This document shows positions 9,329-19,113 of a stretch of DNA of 35,962 nucleotides, piece by piece. The DNA is from Aalborg-AAW-1 sp964458335 (GTDB lineage: Bacteria > Patescibacteriota > Gracilibacteria > Absconditabacterales > Absconditicoccaceae): positions 1 to 35,962 of the forward strand of contig CAYWIJ010000012.1 of NCBI GenBank assembly GCA_964458335.1. The letters are read 5' to 3'. The notes below the pieces were generated by a model, which worked only from the letters and a program-made list of their open reading frames with translations, had not been told where the DNA came from and did not search any database. Every line of letters begins with the position of its first letter. Position 1 is the first letter of the stretch. The position numbers and the translations under genes are program-made.

Positions 9329-9538
9329 ATGATAAAAAAGAAGAATGATCTCCTTAAGAATAAAGATGTGGTAGAACTCATCTCTTGGAAAGCGGTTCCA
9401 TTATTGCAAGAATATATGACTAGATTTGATAATATTAAACCTAGAAAATATTCTCAACATTCAGTTCGTGTACAAAAAAAACTTAGAAAAGCTGTTATTA
9501 GAGCAAGAGAATTAGGACTTATCGCTTATACTCAGTAG
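9329..9538 (+). CDS. rpsR: Ribosomal protein S18 (bS18)
   Basis: S18 forms a heterodimer with S6 on the small subunit. The 69-residue basic protein contains the family core YMTRFDNIKPRKYSQHSVRVQKKLRKAV followed by RARELGLIAYT, corresponding to the L..FI...GKI.PRR.TG....QR....AIKRAR..ALLPY pattern. TAG ends the gene. It forms an operon with rpsF. Confidence 0.92.
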   Translation: MIKKKNDLLKNKDVVELISWKAVPLLQEYMTRFDNIKPRKYSQHSVRVQKKLRKAVIRARELGLIAYTQ

Positions 9539-9596
9539 GAGATATTTATTTTGGTCATTGTGAGGGTTGTTGCTATTCTTGTTAGTAAATATTCAG

Positions 9597-9629
9597 ACAA
9601 GATGCTTCGATAAGCTCAGCATGACGCTT
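9597..9629. repeat. Short palindromic repeat-like element
   Basis: Within ACAAGATGCTTCGATAAGCTCAGCATGACG, ATGCT (9602-9606) pairs with AGCAT and GCTT pairs with AAGC. Elements of the form TTCGATAAGCTCAGCATGAC are a recurrent dispersed repeat type in many bacterial genomes. It lies between rpsR and rpmH. Confidence 0.35.
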
Positions 9630-9663
9630 CAATAGTTATTTTACTCAATAAAAAACTGTCCGT

Positions 9664-9846
9664 ATGGCAAGTAAATTAAGAAGAATTAGAAAATACCAGT
9701 GGGTAACTGGAAAAAGACTTCGCAAACATGGACGAAGAAAAAAGATGGAAACATCAAATGGTAGAAATACTATCAATGCTAGAAGAAGAAAATGAAGACA
9801 CGTTTTGACTCCACAAAGACCACAAAAGAAATCAAAGAGAGGATAG
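9664..9846 (+). CDS. rpmH: Ribosomal protein L34 (bL34), read through a TGA
   Basis: A 60-residue, very basic protein starting MASKLRRIRKYQWVTGKRLR. The L34 core is clear: KRLRKHGRRKKMETSNGRNTI (family RKRxHGFRxRMxTxxGRxVL) followed by NARRRKGRHVLTP (family ARRRKGRxxLT). The glycine in RRRKGR is TGA 9793-9795, so a standard-code reading loses the gene. The stop is TAG 9844. The sequence has an unusual Lys/Arg-rich tail QRPQKKSKRG. In many bacteria rpmH sits next to rnpA near the origin; here it follows rpsR. Confidence 0.88.
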
Positions 9847-9958
9847 TTATTAGAACATAGAATGTCGACGGATATTATTTTGTTTATCATTATTCTCTCA
9901 ATGAATTTCCACACAACATTTCTTCAATTTCTTATTTCTTGAAATAATATTAGTCAGT

Positions 9959-9964
9959 TATAAT
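9959..9964 (+). promoter_or_regulatory. Candidate -10 box upstream of rpoB
   Basis: A perfect TATAAT lies 59 bases before rpoB ATG 10023. The only -35-like hexamer (TTGAAA 9939-9944) is 14 bases away, shorter than usual, so the promoter is uncertain. A second possibility is TTGACT at 9974 with TATTTT downstream. Confidence 0.3.
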
Positions 9965-10022
9965 TCTCATGTGATTGACTACTTTTTTCGTTACTATATT
10001 TTAATTTGTCTCTGTCCTTTTC

Positions 10023-13000
10023 ATGGCTACTCGTAAGAATATCTCAGGATCTTCTATGTCAATAAATTTTGAAGAAATCCTTAAACAATACTCTCAAAAT
10101 GCGTCAGGAAGAATATTTTTGTCTGAACAAAGGAAATTTGCTCAACTTCCAGATTTACTCTCTTTACAAAAGAAGGGATTTGAGGATTTTGTAAAAATTT
10201 ATATTCATAAATTGTTTGAGGATGTAAATCCTATACAGGATATTGCTGGAGAAAAACATGTTATCGAAATTGATGAAGTAGAGATATCTAGTCCGCTTCA
10301 TGATATTGATGTGTGTAAGAAAAAAGAACTTACTTATGGTGGAGTAATTTCTGCAAAAGTTAAATTAATAGATTCAGTATCTAAAAAAATACTGTTTTCT
10401 AAGAAAGCAAATATTGGTATTATGCCTATTATTACTCCCAATGCTTCCTATATTATCAATGGTGTAGAAAGAGTAGTAATTTCACAAATCGTAAGATCAT
10501 ATGGTGTATTTTATTCTCAAAAAGACTTTGTTTATTCTTGTAAACTTATTCCAGAGAGAGGTTCTTGGTTAGAAATTTCTGTAGAAAAATCTGGACATGT
10601 CGTTGCAAGACTCAATAAATCAAGAAAATTCTCTATTACTGCATTGTTAAGAGCATTTGGATTAGAATCTGATGATGCTATTAAAAAAGCATTTACTGAC
10701 ACCTTTGACGATACTGATACTAATTTTATTGATTTAACCTTAGCAAAAGATCCATCATCTGATGCTCTTTCTGCAGCTGAATTTATTTATGGTAAACTTA
10801 GACCTGGAGAATTGGTAGATGTACAGAATGCTTTGGATTATATAAAAGCACAGTTTCTTACTTTAGATAGAATTCATCTTGGAAGAATTGCTCGTCGTAA
10901 GATCAATGCAAAATTAGGACTTGATAAAAAATTAGATGATCCTGCATCCAATCTCTTTGATACGGATGATTTGGTGTCCTCTTTACAATATTTGTTTAAT
11001 ATTGTGAACCAAAAGAAAGGATATTATCTTGATGATGCTGATCATCTTTCCAATAAGCGTATCAGAACGATGGGTGAAATCTTGTACTCTCATCTTCAAC
11101 CAATCATGAGAAAATTTGTAAAATCAGTAAAAGGAAAACTTTCTGTTCTCAATGATGAAAATCCATTGAAAATTACTGATCTTGTAAATTTTAAAATTGT
11201 GGATAATGCTATCAAAGGTTTCTTTGCTACTTCTCAACTTTCACAATTTCTAGATCAAATTAATCCACTTGCTGAGATGGAACATAAGAGAAGAATCACT
11301 GCTCTTGGACCAGGAGGACTCAAGAAAGAAACAGCAAAATTTGATGTTCGTGATCTTCATGGTTCTCACTATGGTCGTATTTGTCCAATTGAAACTCCAG
11401 AAGGACAAAATATTGGATTAGTCTTGTATCAAGCATTATATAGTAAAATCAATGATGAAGGATTTATTGAAACTCCTGCATTGAAAATTTTTCAAGACTG
11501 TGAAGCTGATACAGAACTTCTGATCAATAAAATTGCAAGAAAAGATATTGTTGAACTTGATACAAAAGGAAATGTAACGAAGAAAGTGATTGTAGTAGAA
11601 GGTCACTATATTGATGAAAAAGCAGCAAAACTTATTGAAAAAAATTATAAAAAACTTGGATCAAGAGTATCAGTAAATCCTTATTTTACTGATGAAATTG
11701 TGTATATCTCTCCAGAAATGGATGAGAAAGTGGTCGTAGCGTGAGTAAATACAGCTATTGATGAATTTGGAAATGTATTAGAAAAACGTGTTCCCGCAAG
11801 ACATTTTGATCATATGGAATTGTTTCATGTAAGAGAAATTACTCATATGGATGTGAATCCATCACAAATTTTCTCTGCTAATACATCACTTATTCCGTTT
11901 GTGAATCATAATGATGCTGTACGTGCCATGATTGCAACAAACCAACATCGTCAAGGTATTCCACTCATGAAGTCAGAAAGTCCTCTTATTGGAACAGGAT
12001 TAGAAGATGATATTGTAGAGAATACACATCAAATTATTACTGCTGAAGGAGAAGGAGAAGTAATTTATGTCGATGGTAAAAGAGTAAGAGTAAAATATAA
12101 AAAAGGAGGAACAAAAGAATATGAATTAACTACCTTCAAAAAATCAAATCAAAAAACAATTATCAATCAACAACCAAGAGTATCTTTAGCTCAAAAAGTC
12201 AAAGAAGGGGATATTCTTATTGAAGGATCTGCGGTACAGAAAGGAGAAATTGCTGTAGGTAAAAACTTGAAAGTCGCATTTATGCCTTGGCAGGGATATA
12301 ATTATGAAGATGCTATTGTTATCTCAAATAGATTAGTAAAAGATAATGAATTAACTTCTATTCATATTGAAGAACATGAAATTGAAGTATCTGAGACAAA
12401 ACTTGGCCCTGAGGAAACTACGAATGATATTCCAGGTATTTCATTATCTAAACTTCAAGATCTAGATGAAAATGGTATTGTGCGTATTGGTGCAGTTGTA
12501 AAAGGAGGAGATATTCTTGTTGGGAAAATTACTCCAAAGAGTGAAGGAGAACTTACGCCAGAAGAAAAACTTATCCAAGCGATCTTTGGAGATAAATCAA
12601 AGAGTTTGAAAGATACATCTCTTTATTTACCAGCAGGTACTGAAGGTAAGGTTATTGATGTAGTAGTTCTGGATTCTAAGAAGGGTGATAATCTTCTTGC
12701 TGGAGTGAAACAAAAGATTAAAGTCTATGTGGCTCAGACAAGAAAGATTGAGGTAGGTGATAAGCTTGCCGCAAAACATGGAAATAAAGGTATTATATCT
12801 ATTGTTGTTCCTGAAGAAGATATGCCATATACAGAAGATGGTATATCAGTAGATATTGTCTTAAATCCACTTTGAGTAATCTCTCGTATGAATATGGGGC
12901 AAGTGTTTGAGACGCAGCTTGGGCTTATTGCGAAAACCCTTGGTGTGAAATTTGCAGTCCCTACCTTTGCTGAATTTGGACAAGAACAGATAAAAGAGTT

Positions 13001-13625
13001 AGCTAAAAAAGCTGGATTGTCTGATGATTTGAGATTACAACTTTACGATGGAAGAACAGGAGAAGAATTTCCGAATAAAATCACGGTTGGTTATATGCAT
13101 ATGATGAAATTGAACCACATGGTGGAAGATAAAATCCATGCAAGATCAGTTGGACCATATGCTCTTATTACACAACAACCATTGTGAGGTAAGGCAAGAG
13201 ATGGATGACAAAGATTTGGAGAAATGGAAGTATGGGCATTAGAAGCATATTCAGCAGTACATACTCTTCAAGAAATGCTTACAATTAAATCAGATGATGT
13301 AGTAGGAAGAAATAAAACATATGAATCAATTATTAAAAATCAAAATTTGAAGATTAACGGATTACCAGAATCGTTTAATTATCTTACCTATATCTTAAAA
13401 TGACTTGGACAAGATGTTCAACCCATTAGTAAAGAAGAGATGGAAGATTATACAAAAGAGAAGATGGATAAAATTCAATCATTGAATCTTTCAGGATTGA
13501 CAGGATCGTTCTTAAATTCTCTCGATGATGGTGAAGTAGATCTTGCTGAAAATGATAAAGGAGAGATGATTGAAAATATCTTAAAAGATTTTGAAGAATC
13601 AGGATATGCAACTGATGAATCGTAA
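10023..13625 (+). CDS. rpoB: DNA-directed RNA polymerase beta subunit
   Basis: The catalytic beta subunit (1200 residues), joined across five TGA glycine codons at 11742, 12873, 13185, 13206 and 13401. Recognised segments in order: the rifampicin-pocket region SQLSQFLDQINPLAEMEHKR and ITALGPGG (residues 405-432), then GRICPIETPEGQNIGLV, FSANTSLIPFVNHNDA, KHGNKGIISIV, DIVLNPLGVISRMNMGQ, and QQPLGGKARDGGQRFGEMEV near the C-terminus. In NPLGV, QPLGG and DGGQR the TGA sits exactly on invariant glycines. It begins MATRKNISGSSMSINFEE; an internal ATG at 10056 is also possible. rpoC follows after 59 bases. At the rifampicin site, position 426 (E. coli S531) is Thr and position 413 (E. coli N518) is Ile. 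Confidence 0.97.
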
Positions 13626-13684
13626 TACTTTCTTGATATAAAGTAATATTAATATATAATATTTATTTCTTGTACTAGCTATTT

Positions 13685-16600
13685 ATGCAAAAACAATCAT
13701 TTGATGGGTTGGTGGTAAAACTTGCATCAGCACAAACTATCGAAAAACGATCACATGGTGTAGTAGACCATGCTGATACTGTAAATTATAGAACAGGAAA
13801 ACCAAAACAGAAATGATTATTCTGTGAATCTATTTTTGGACCAATTAGAAATTTTGAATGTAGTTGTGGAAAATATAAAGGAGTAAGATATAAAGCTGTT
13901 GTGTGTGAGAGATGTGGAGTAGAAGTTACGAATGCAAGAGTAAGAAGAGAAAGAATGGGACATATTGATCTTGCAACTCCAGTAATCCATGTTTGGTATC
14001 AAAATAGTGTATCAGGAGGTATTCACCACTTACTTGGACTTTCTGGTAATGAGATTCAAAAAATTCTTGGATTTGTAAAATATATTGTAACTTCTCAAAT
14101 TACTGATGAACAAAGGGAAGCAATGTTTACGATGCTTGAAGAGAATGTTAAAGCTACTATAGCAAAAATTGATGAAAGTTATCTTGTAGAGAAAGAACAA
14201 ATTATAACCAATACAAAAGCTTCAAAAAATGCTTTACAAGATTTAGAGAATAGATATATCGCTAATAAAGTAGAAGTTGATCTTGAGTTTAATAGAATTA
14301 AAGGTCTTATATCAACTCTTGATCGTGGTGCTACTATCTTAGAAAGTGATTATAGAAATATTTTTGCACAATTTGATGAACAAGTTGCCTTTCATTCAGG
14401 ACCTTTAGCTATTTATAATATGCTTAAGGGACTTGATATTAAACAAGAAATTGATAAAAATTTAAAAGAATTTTCTTCTATTAAGTCTGTAGAGAAGAGA
14501 AAGAAAACCTTTATTCTTATTAAACTTCTTATCAATCTTTATTCTTCTGGAGTAGCTCCTGAGAATATGGTGATTACAAAACTTCCTGTCATACCACCAG
14601 ACTTGAGACCAGTGGTACAGCTCGATGGAGGTAGATTTGCAACATCTGATGTTAATCTTTTCTATCGTCGTGTACTGATGAGAAATATCAGATTGAAGAA
14701 GATGATTCAAGTAGGAATGCCTGATGTTGTAAAGAAAAATGAAATTAGACTTTTGCAAGAAGCAGTAAATAATCTCTTTGTAGGTGAGAAACAAACAACA
14801 GGAGCTGGAAGTAAAGTATCAAAATCTCTTTCAGATATGCTTTCAGGAAAAGAAGGAATTTTCAGAAGAAACCTACTTGGAAAGAGAGTAGATTATTCAG
14901 GAAGATCAGTAATTACTGTATGACCTCACTTGAAACTTGATGAATGTGGAATTCCATTATATATTGCAATGAGAATATTCTCTCCATTTGTTATTGGTAA
15001 ATTAATTGCTAAAAAAATTGCATATACTCCAAAACAAGCTGAAAAAATGATTAAAGAAGGACATCATCTTGCATTGAAATATCTTGAAGAGGTAGTAAAA
15101 GATAAATACGTATTATTGAATCGTGCTCCTACGTTACATAGGCTTTCTATCGAGGCGTTTAAAGTAAAACTTATGCCTGGTAAAACTATTAGGCTTCACC
15201 CTCTTGTATGTACTTCATTTAATGCTGACTTTGATGGAGATCAGATGGCAGTCCATCTTCCTATCTCTCAGGAAGCACAAGATGAAGCTAAAAACTTGAT
15301 AGCGGCAGACAAAAATGTTTTGAAACCAACTGATGGTGAGCCAGCTATTGTTCACTCACAAGATATGGTACATGGAATTTACTATCTTACTGATGATAGA
15401 ATCCATGCTGGAGCAATGATGGGTTATTTTGAATCACTTGAAGCAGTTATTCAAGCTTATCAAGCTCAATCAGTAAAATTAAAAGATAAAGTAATAGTAT
15501 TAGTTGAAGATGAAGCGATAGAAACGACAGTGGGTAGAGTAATTTTTAATAGTTCGTTACCTGAAGATACTCTATTTATCAATGAAACAATACAAAAAAA
15601 GAAACTCCATAAGCTACTTAATAGCATCTTTGATGATTATGGACAGGAAACTGCTGTAAAAGTAGCCGATGCTATCAAAGATCTTGGATTTAAATATGCT
15701 ACCTATTCATGACTTTCTATCTCTGCAGTGGGTATTGAAATTCCGCAAGAAAAAGATGCGCTTCTTAAACAGGGAGATGAGCAAGTAAATGAAGTTTATA
15801 AATATTATTATAAAGGATTTTTGACTGATGATGAAAAGCATAGACAAATTATTCAAATTTGGACTGATGTAAAAAATAAACTTGAAAAATATGCTAAAGA
15901 ACTTCTTATTGAGAAGGGAGATGATGTATTTGCTATGATTGATTCTGGAGCGAGAGGTTCATACAATAATTCTACTCAAATCTTAGGTATGAAATGATTA
16001 GTAATGAATCAAACAGGAAAGATTATTGAACTTCCTATTAAGGGAAACTTTGTAGAAGGACTTTCTCCTATTGAATATTTTATCTCGTCACATACGGCAA
16101 GAAAAGGAAAAGCTGATACTGCATTAAGAACGGCTGATTCTGGATATTTGACAAGAAAACTTTGTGATTCATCTCAAGAAGTAGTTGTAAAACAACATGA
16201 TTGTGGAACTGAAGATTCATTAATTATTTCAAAAGTGGAAATAGAATCATATAATGGAGATTTTGAAGAAACATTGTATGGTAGAGTATTGGCTTCTGAT
16301 ATAGAAGATTCATATGGTAATACTATCCTCCATATTGGTGATATGATTGATAAGAAAAAATTGAATCTTATTGTAGAGGGCGATATTGATCTTGTAAATG
16401 TAAGATCTCCAATGATCTGTAAAACAGTATCGGGAGTATGTCAGAAGTGTTATGGTATGGATCTTGCTACAAGAGATATTGTAAGACTTGGTACGCCAGT
16501 AGGAATTATTGCTGCACAATCTATTGGAGAACCATCTACTCAACTGACGATGGATACTTTCCATAAAGGATGAGTAGTATCTGCATGAGAAGATATGGCG

Positions 16601-17536
16601 CAAGGTATTGATAGAGTGAAACAACTTTTTGAAGTGAGAAAACCAAAAACATCAGCAATTGTTGCTCCGTTTGATGGAATTGTTCGTTTCACAGAGAAAG
16701 GTAAAATGAGATTTATGATTCTTGAATCAAACTTTGATAAAGAAACATATCTGTTTAAAGATGGATATGAAGCTACTGTAAAGAAAGGAACATCTCTCAT
16801 AAAATGATCTGTGTATGCTGTGAAGTGAGCAAGTAAAATGAAAGTAAAAGATGATGGAATGGTATTAGAAGTAAAAAAGGATCATATTATCTTTGGGACT
16901 AAGAAGCTTGTTGAATATTCACTCATTGGATTGAATCCAATTGGATTAGATGAAGGAGATGAGGTTCTGAAAGGACAAATTCTTACTACTGGAGCTGTCG
17001 ATATTAAAGAATATCAAGATATTGTTGGTGATCTTGAAGCTATGAAATATATGCTTAGAGAAGTAAATGCTGTCTATGGAGTACAAGGACAAGCTATCAA
17101 TGATAAGCATATTGAAATTATCATCAAACAATTATTCTCTAAGGTATTTATCTATGATGCTGGAGATTCAAGTTATATCCCTGGTTCTCATGCGAAATAC
17201 GAAGATGTAGTATCTATCAATAAAGAACTTGTTACTGCTGGTAAGAGACCATGTATTTTTAAGAGAATGGTACTTGGATTGACTTCTATCGCTAAGGAAA
17301 CTGACTCATGGCTTTCATCTGCATCATTCCAAGAAACTATTAGAGTAATGGTTGATGCCTCTTTGAAAGGAGCGGTTGATGATCTCAGCGATTTGAAATC
17401 AAATGTGATTCTTGGAAGACTTCTTCCTATTGGTCAAGAGTTTATTGATCGTCAAGATAAAAGTGCATTTGAGCTTGCTATGGCGCAAGACCAGATGACT
17501 GTTGATAAGAAAGGTGAAGAAATAGTTCAAGTATAG
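13685..17536 (+). CDS. rpoC: DNA-directed RNA polymerase beta' subunit
   Basis: The 1283-residue beta' subunit, joined across TGA codons at 13814, 14921, 15710, 15995, 16571, 16586, 16805 and 16826. The N-terminal zinc finger is CSCGKYKGVRYKAVVCERC. The catalytic Mg-binding motif NADFDGDQMAVH begins at residue 513. Also present are DYSGRSVITVGPHLKLDECG, HRLSIEAF, FISSHTARKGKADTALRTA and the trigger-loop region SIGEPSTQLTMDTFHKGG. The second zinc site is CDSSQ ... CKTVSGVCQKCYG. TGA lies on glycines conserved in all bacteria (VGPxLKL, GMxGL, TFHxGG). A bidirectional terminator follows the TAG at 17534. Confidence 0.97.
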
Positions 17537-17548
17537 AAAATGTAGTAT

Positions 17549-17586
17549 AAAAAAAAGAGTAGTCGTTAATGGCTACTTTTTCTTTT
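17549..17586. terminator. Bidirectional terminator between rpoC and the Fur-family gene
   Basis: AAAAAGAGTAG pairs with CTACTTTTTCTTTT around a roughly 10-base loop (TCGTTAATGG). The A-run before and T-run after the stem let it end rpoC on the plus strand and the Fur-family gene (stop at 17575-17573) on the minus strand. Confidence 0.7.
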
Positions 17587-17977
17587 CACATTTTTCACAT
17601 CTCCCACTAAGTTCTACATACTCATCACTGAGTCAGAGAAGGGATTTTGTCTTTTGGTCGAGATGTGTTTCTTCTATAGTATTACAATCTCTACAGATGA
17701 TGAGATCATGAGCAGACTGACATCAGGTATGGTTATGGATACAAGGCATATATCATCATAGACTTTGGATCTTATGGACAATACCTAGGGATTCAAAAAT
17801 TTCTAAATTTCTATAGATCGTGGTGATATCAATATCTGAATTATTTGATTGCTTGATGAGTTCATAAGGATTGAGAGGTTGTTTGATATCAGCAAGTTGT
17901 TCCAAAACCCAACGACGAGTTTTGGTGATTTTTTGGTTATTGTTTTTGAGAGTAGTGAGGGCTTGGTTAAGGAACAT
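17573..17977 (-). CDS. Fur-family metalloregulator (Fur/Zur/PerR type)
   Basis: A metal-dependent repressor of 134 residues. The N-terminal winged helix (QKITKTRRWVLEQL, DITTIYRNLEIFESLGIV) is diagnostic, including the TTxYRNL recognition helix. After two adjacent Gly codons written TGA comes a His/Cys-rich segment (C79, H81, H83, C86, H90) and then the two structural zinc pairs C95-RD-C98 and C127-EK-C130. Five glycines (74, 75, 85, 115 and 125) fall in this half, four of them TGA. Start ATG 17977 is likely. It diverges from the ATPase operon, whose promoter carries a 7-1-7 palindrome of Fur-box architecture, so it probably represses that operon. Whether the metal is Zn, Fe or Ni is not decided by sequence; the His/Cys-rich segment would suit zinc. 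Confidence 0.85.
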
Positions 17978-18038
17978 TTTGGCGAGTTGGTGAACGAGTA
18001 AATTGGCTTTTAATATTGTGACTACGAGTGTTGTCTTG

Positions 18039-18156
18039 TGTCATTGCGAGCGACCTTTTCCCTGAATTTATGAGAGGAGCATGGCAATCCATATACAGAT
18101 CCACAGCCTAGTGGATTGCTTCGTCATTTCACTTTGTTCCATTCCTCGCAATGACA
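18039..18156. repeat. 118-base palindromic repeat element
   Basis: TGTCATTGCGAG (18039-18050) and CTCGCAATGACA (18145-18156) are perfect 12-base terminal inverted repeats. Nested pairs GCAATCCA (18084-18091)/TGGATTGC (18112-18119) and ATCCAC/GTGGAT lie inside, so the whole element can fold into a long hairpin. The form resembles dispersed palindromic repeats known in many genomes. A shortened copy is at 21748-21772. It lies in the divergent region between the Fur-family gene and the ATPase operon. Confidence 0.7.
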
Positions 18157-18203
18157 GTATTATAGTTATTTAATTTTTAATTGCAAGTTTATTGCATTTA
18201 CTA

Positions 18204-18231
18204 TTGCAATAGTATTGCATTTGTGTATAAT
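18204..18231 (+). promoter_or_regulatory. Promoter with a Fur-type operator for the ATPase operon
   Basis: A perfect TATAAT at 18226-18231 is preceded by TTGCAA (18204-18209) at 16 bases. TGCAATA-G-TATTGCA (18205-18219) is a perfect 7-1-7 palindrome, the architecture of Fur-family boxes, lying between the -35 and the -10. Another half-site TATTGCA occurs just upstream (18190-18196). Bound repressor would block polymerase. The start site would be near 18238 with a leader of about 24 bases. Confidence 0.65.
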
Positions 18232-18261
18232 GGTGAAACTTTATTGAATAATTGATGTACT

Positions 18262-19092
18262 ATGAAAATAGCAATAGTAGGAAAATGAGGAAGTGGGAAA
18301 AGTACCATCAGTCGGCTACTTACACAGTATCTTCTCTCTCAACAACATCAGGTCTGTGCGATTGATAGCGACCATAATATGGACTTCACTGACTTGTTGG
18401 GATATGATTTTCAGTCAGAGTCTCCTAGTTTTAAGGATTTGTATGATGAGCTCTTGGTGTATCTTCAGGAAGAAGGACAGAAAGCGAGAGCCGTGATTAA
18501 GAAACATCTGTGATATTATCGTTTTGCCCTTGATGAGATGGATGAGTATACAAAGAAAGTTCTGATTCAATATAATGATAATCTCAAAATAGGAGTTGTC
18601 TGACTGTGATCCGAAGACGTCATGATGTGATCGTCGTGTGCTCATGGTATGAGTAATCCACTCAAGATTTGGTTGACGCTCTTGGATGAGTGAAAACATG
18701 ATGTCGTGGTCGATGGAGTAGCGGGTGTTGATATGATCAACTTTGGTCTATATCATGCGTGTGATTATCTCATCACTGTCGTGGAACCAAGTAGAAATAG
18801 TATCAAAGTAGCTCAACAGATCAAGAATCTCTGTGAGATGTCTGATGTGAATTATGGATTTGTCGTGAATAAATATCAACAAAATGAGTATGCACAACAG
18901 ATTACTGAACAATTTGGAGATAAGATATTAGGTACGATCGCTTTTGATGATGGGTTATTCTCATATCATTATGATGCAATAGCTGATACAGTGAAAAAGA
19001 GTATCGCTCATATCTATGATGAAGTAAAAAGTTATCAGTGATTTAGTCTGGTAGAGAGAGTTCTGAAATTGGAAGAGTTGAAAAATAGATAA
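18262..19092 (+). CDS. CooC/MinD-family P-loop ATPase, probable metal-insertion factor
   Basis: A 276-residue cytoplasmic ATPase of the MinD/CooC type. The deviant Walker A is VGKGGSGKST (residues 6-15, with two lysines). Other family elements are AIDSDHNMD, the VVGLGSED segment, VVDGVAGVDM near residue 150 (switch/Walker B), and TVVEPSRNSIKVA. CooC proteins load nickel into CO dehydrogenase, using a conserved C-x-C. At that place this protein has C126-A-H128. No CO dehydrogenase is visible, so the client is unknown. Seven glycines are TGA, including the second Gly of the P-loop, so a standard-code reading would shatter it. It is the first gene behind the Fur-type operator and is followed after 21 bases by the cysteine synthase-rhodanese fusion. 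Confidence 0.8.
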
Positions 19093-19113
19093 ATTTAATC
19101 TTTTTATATAACG

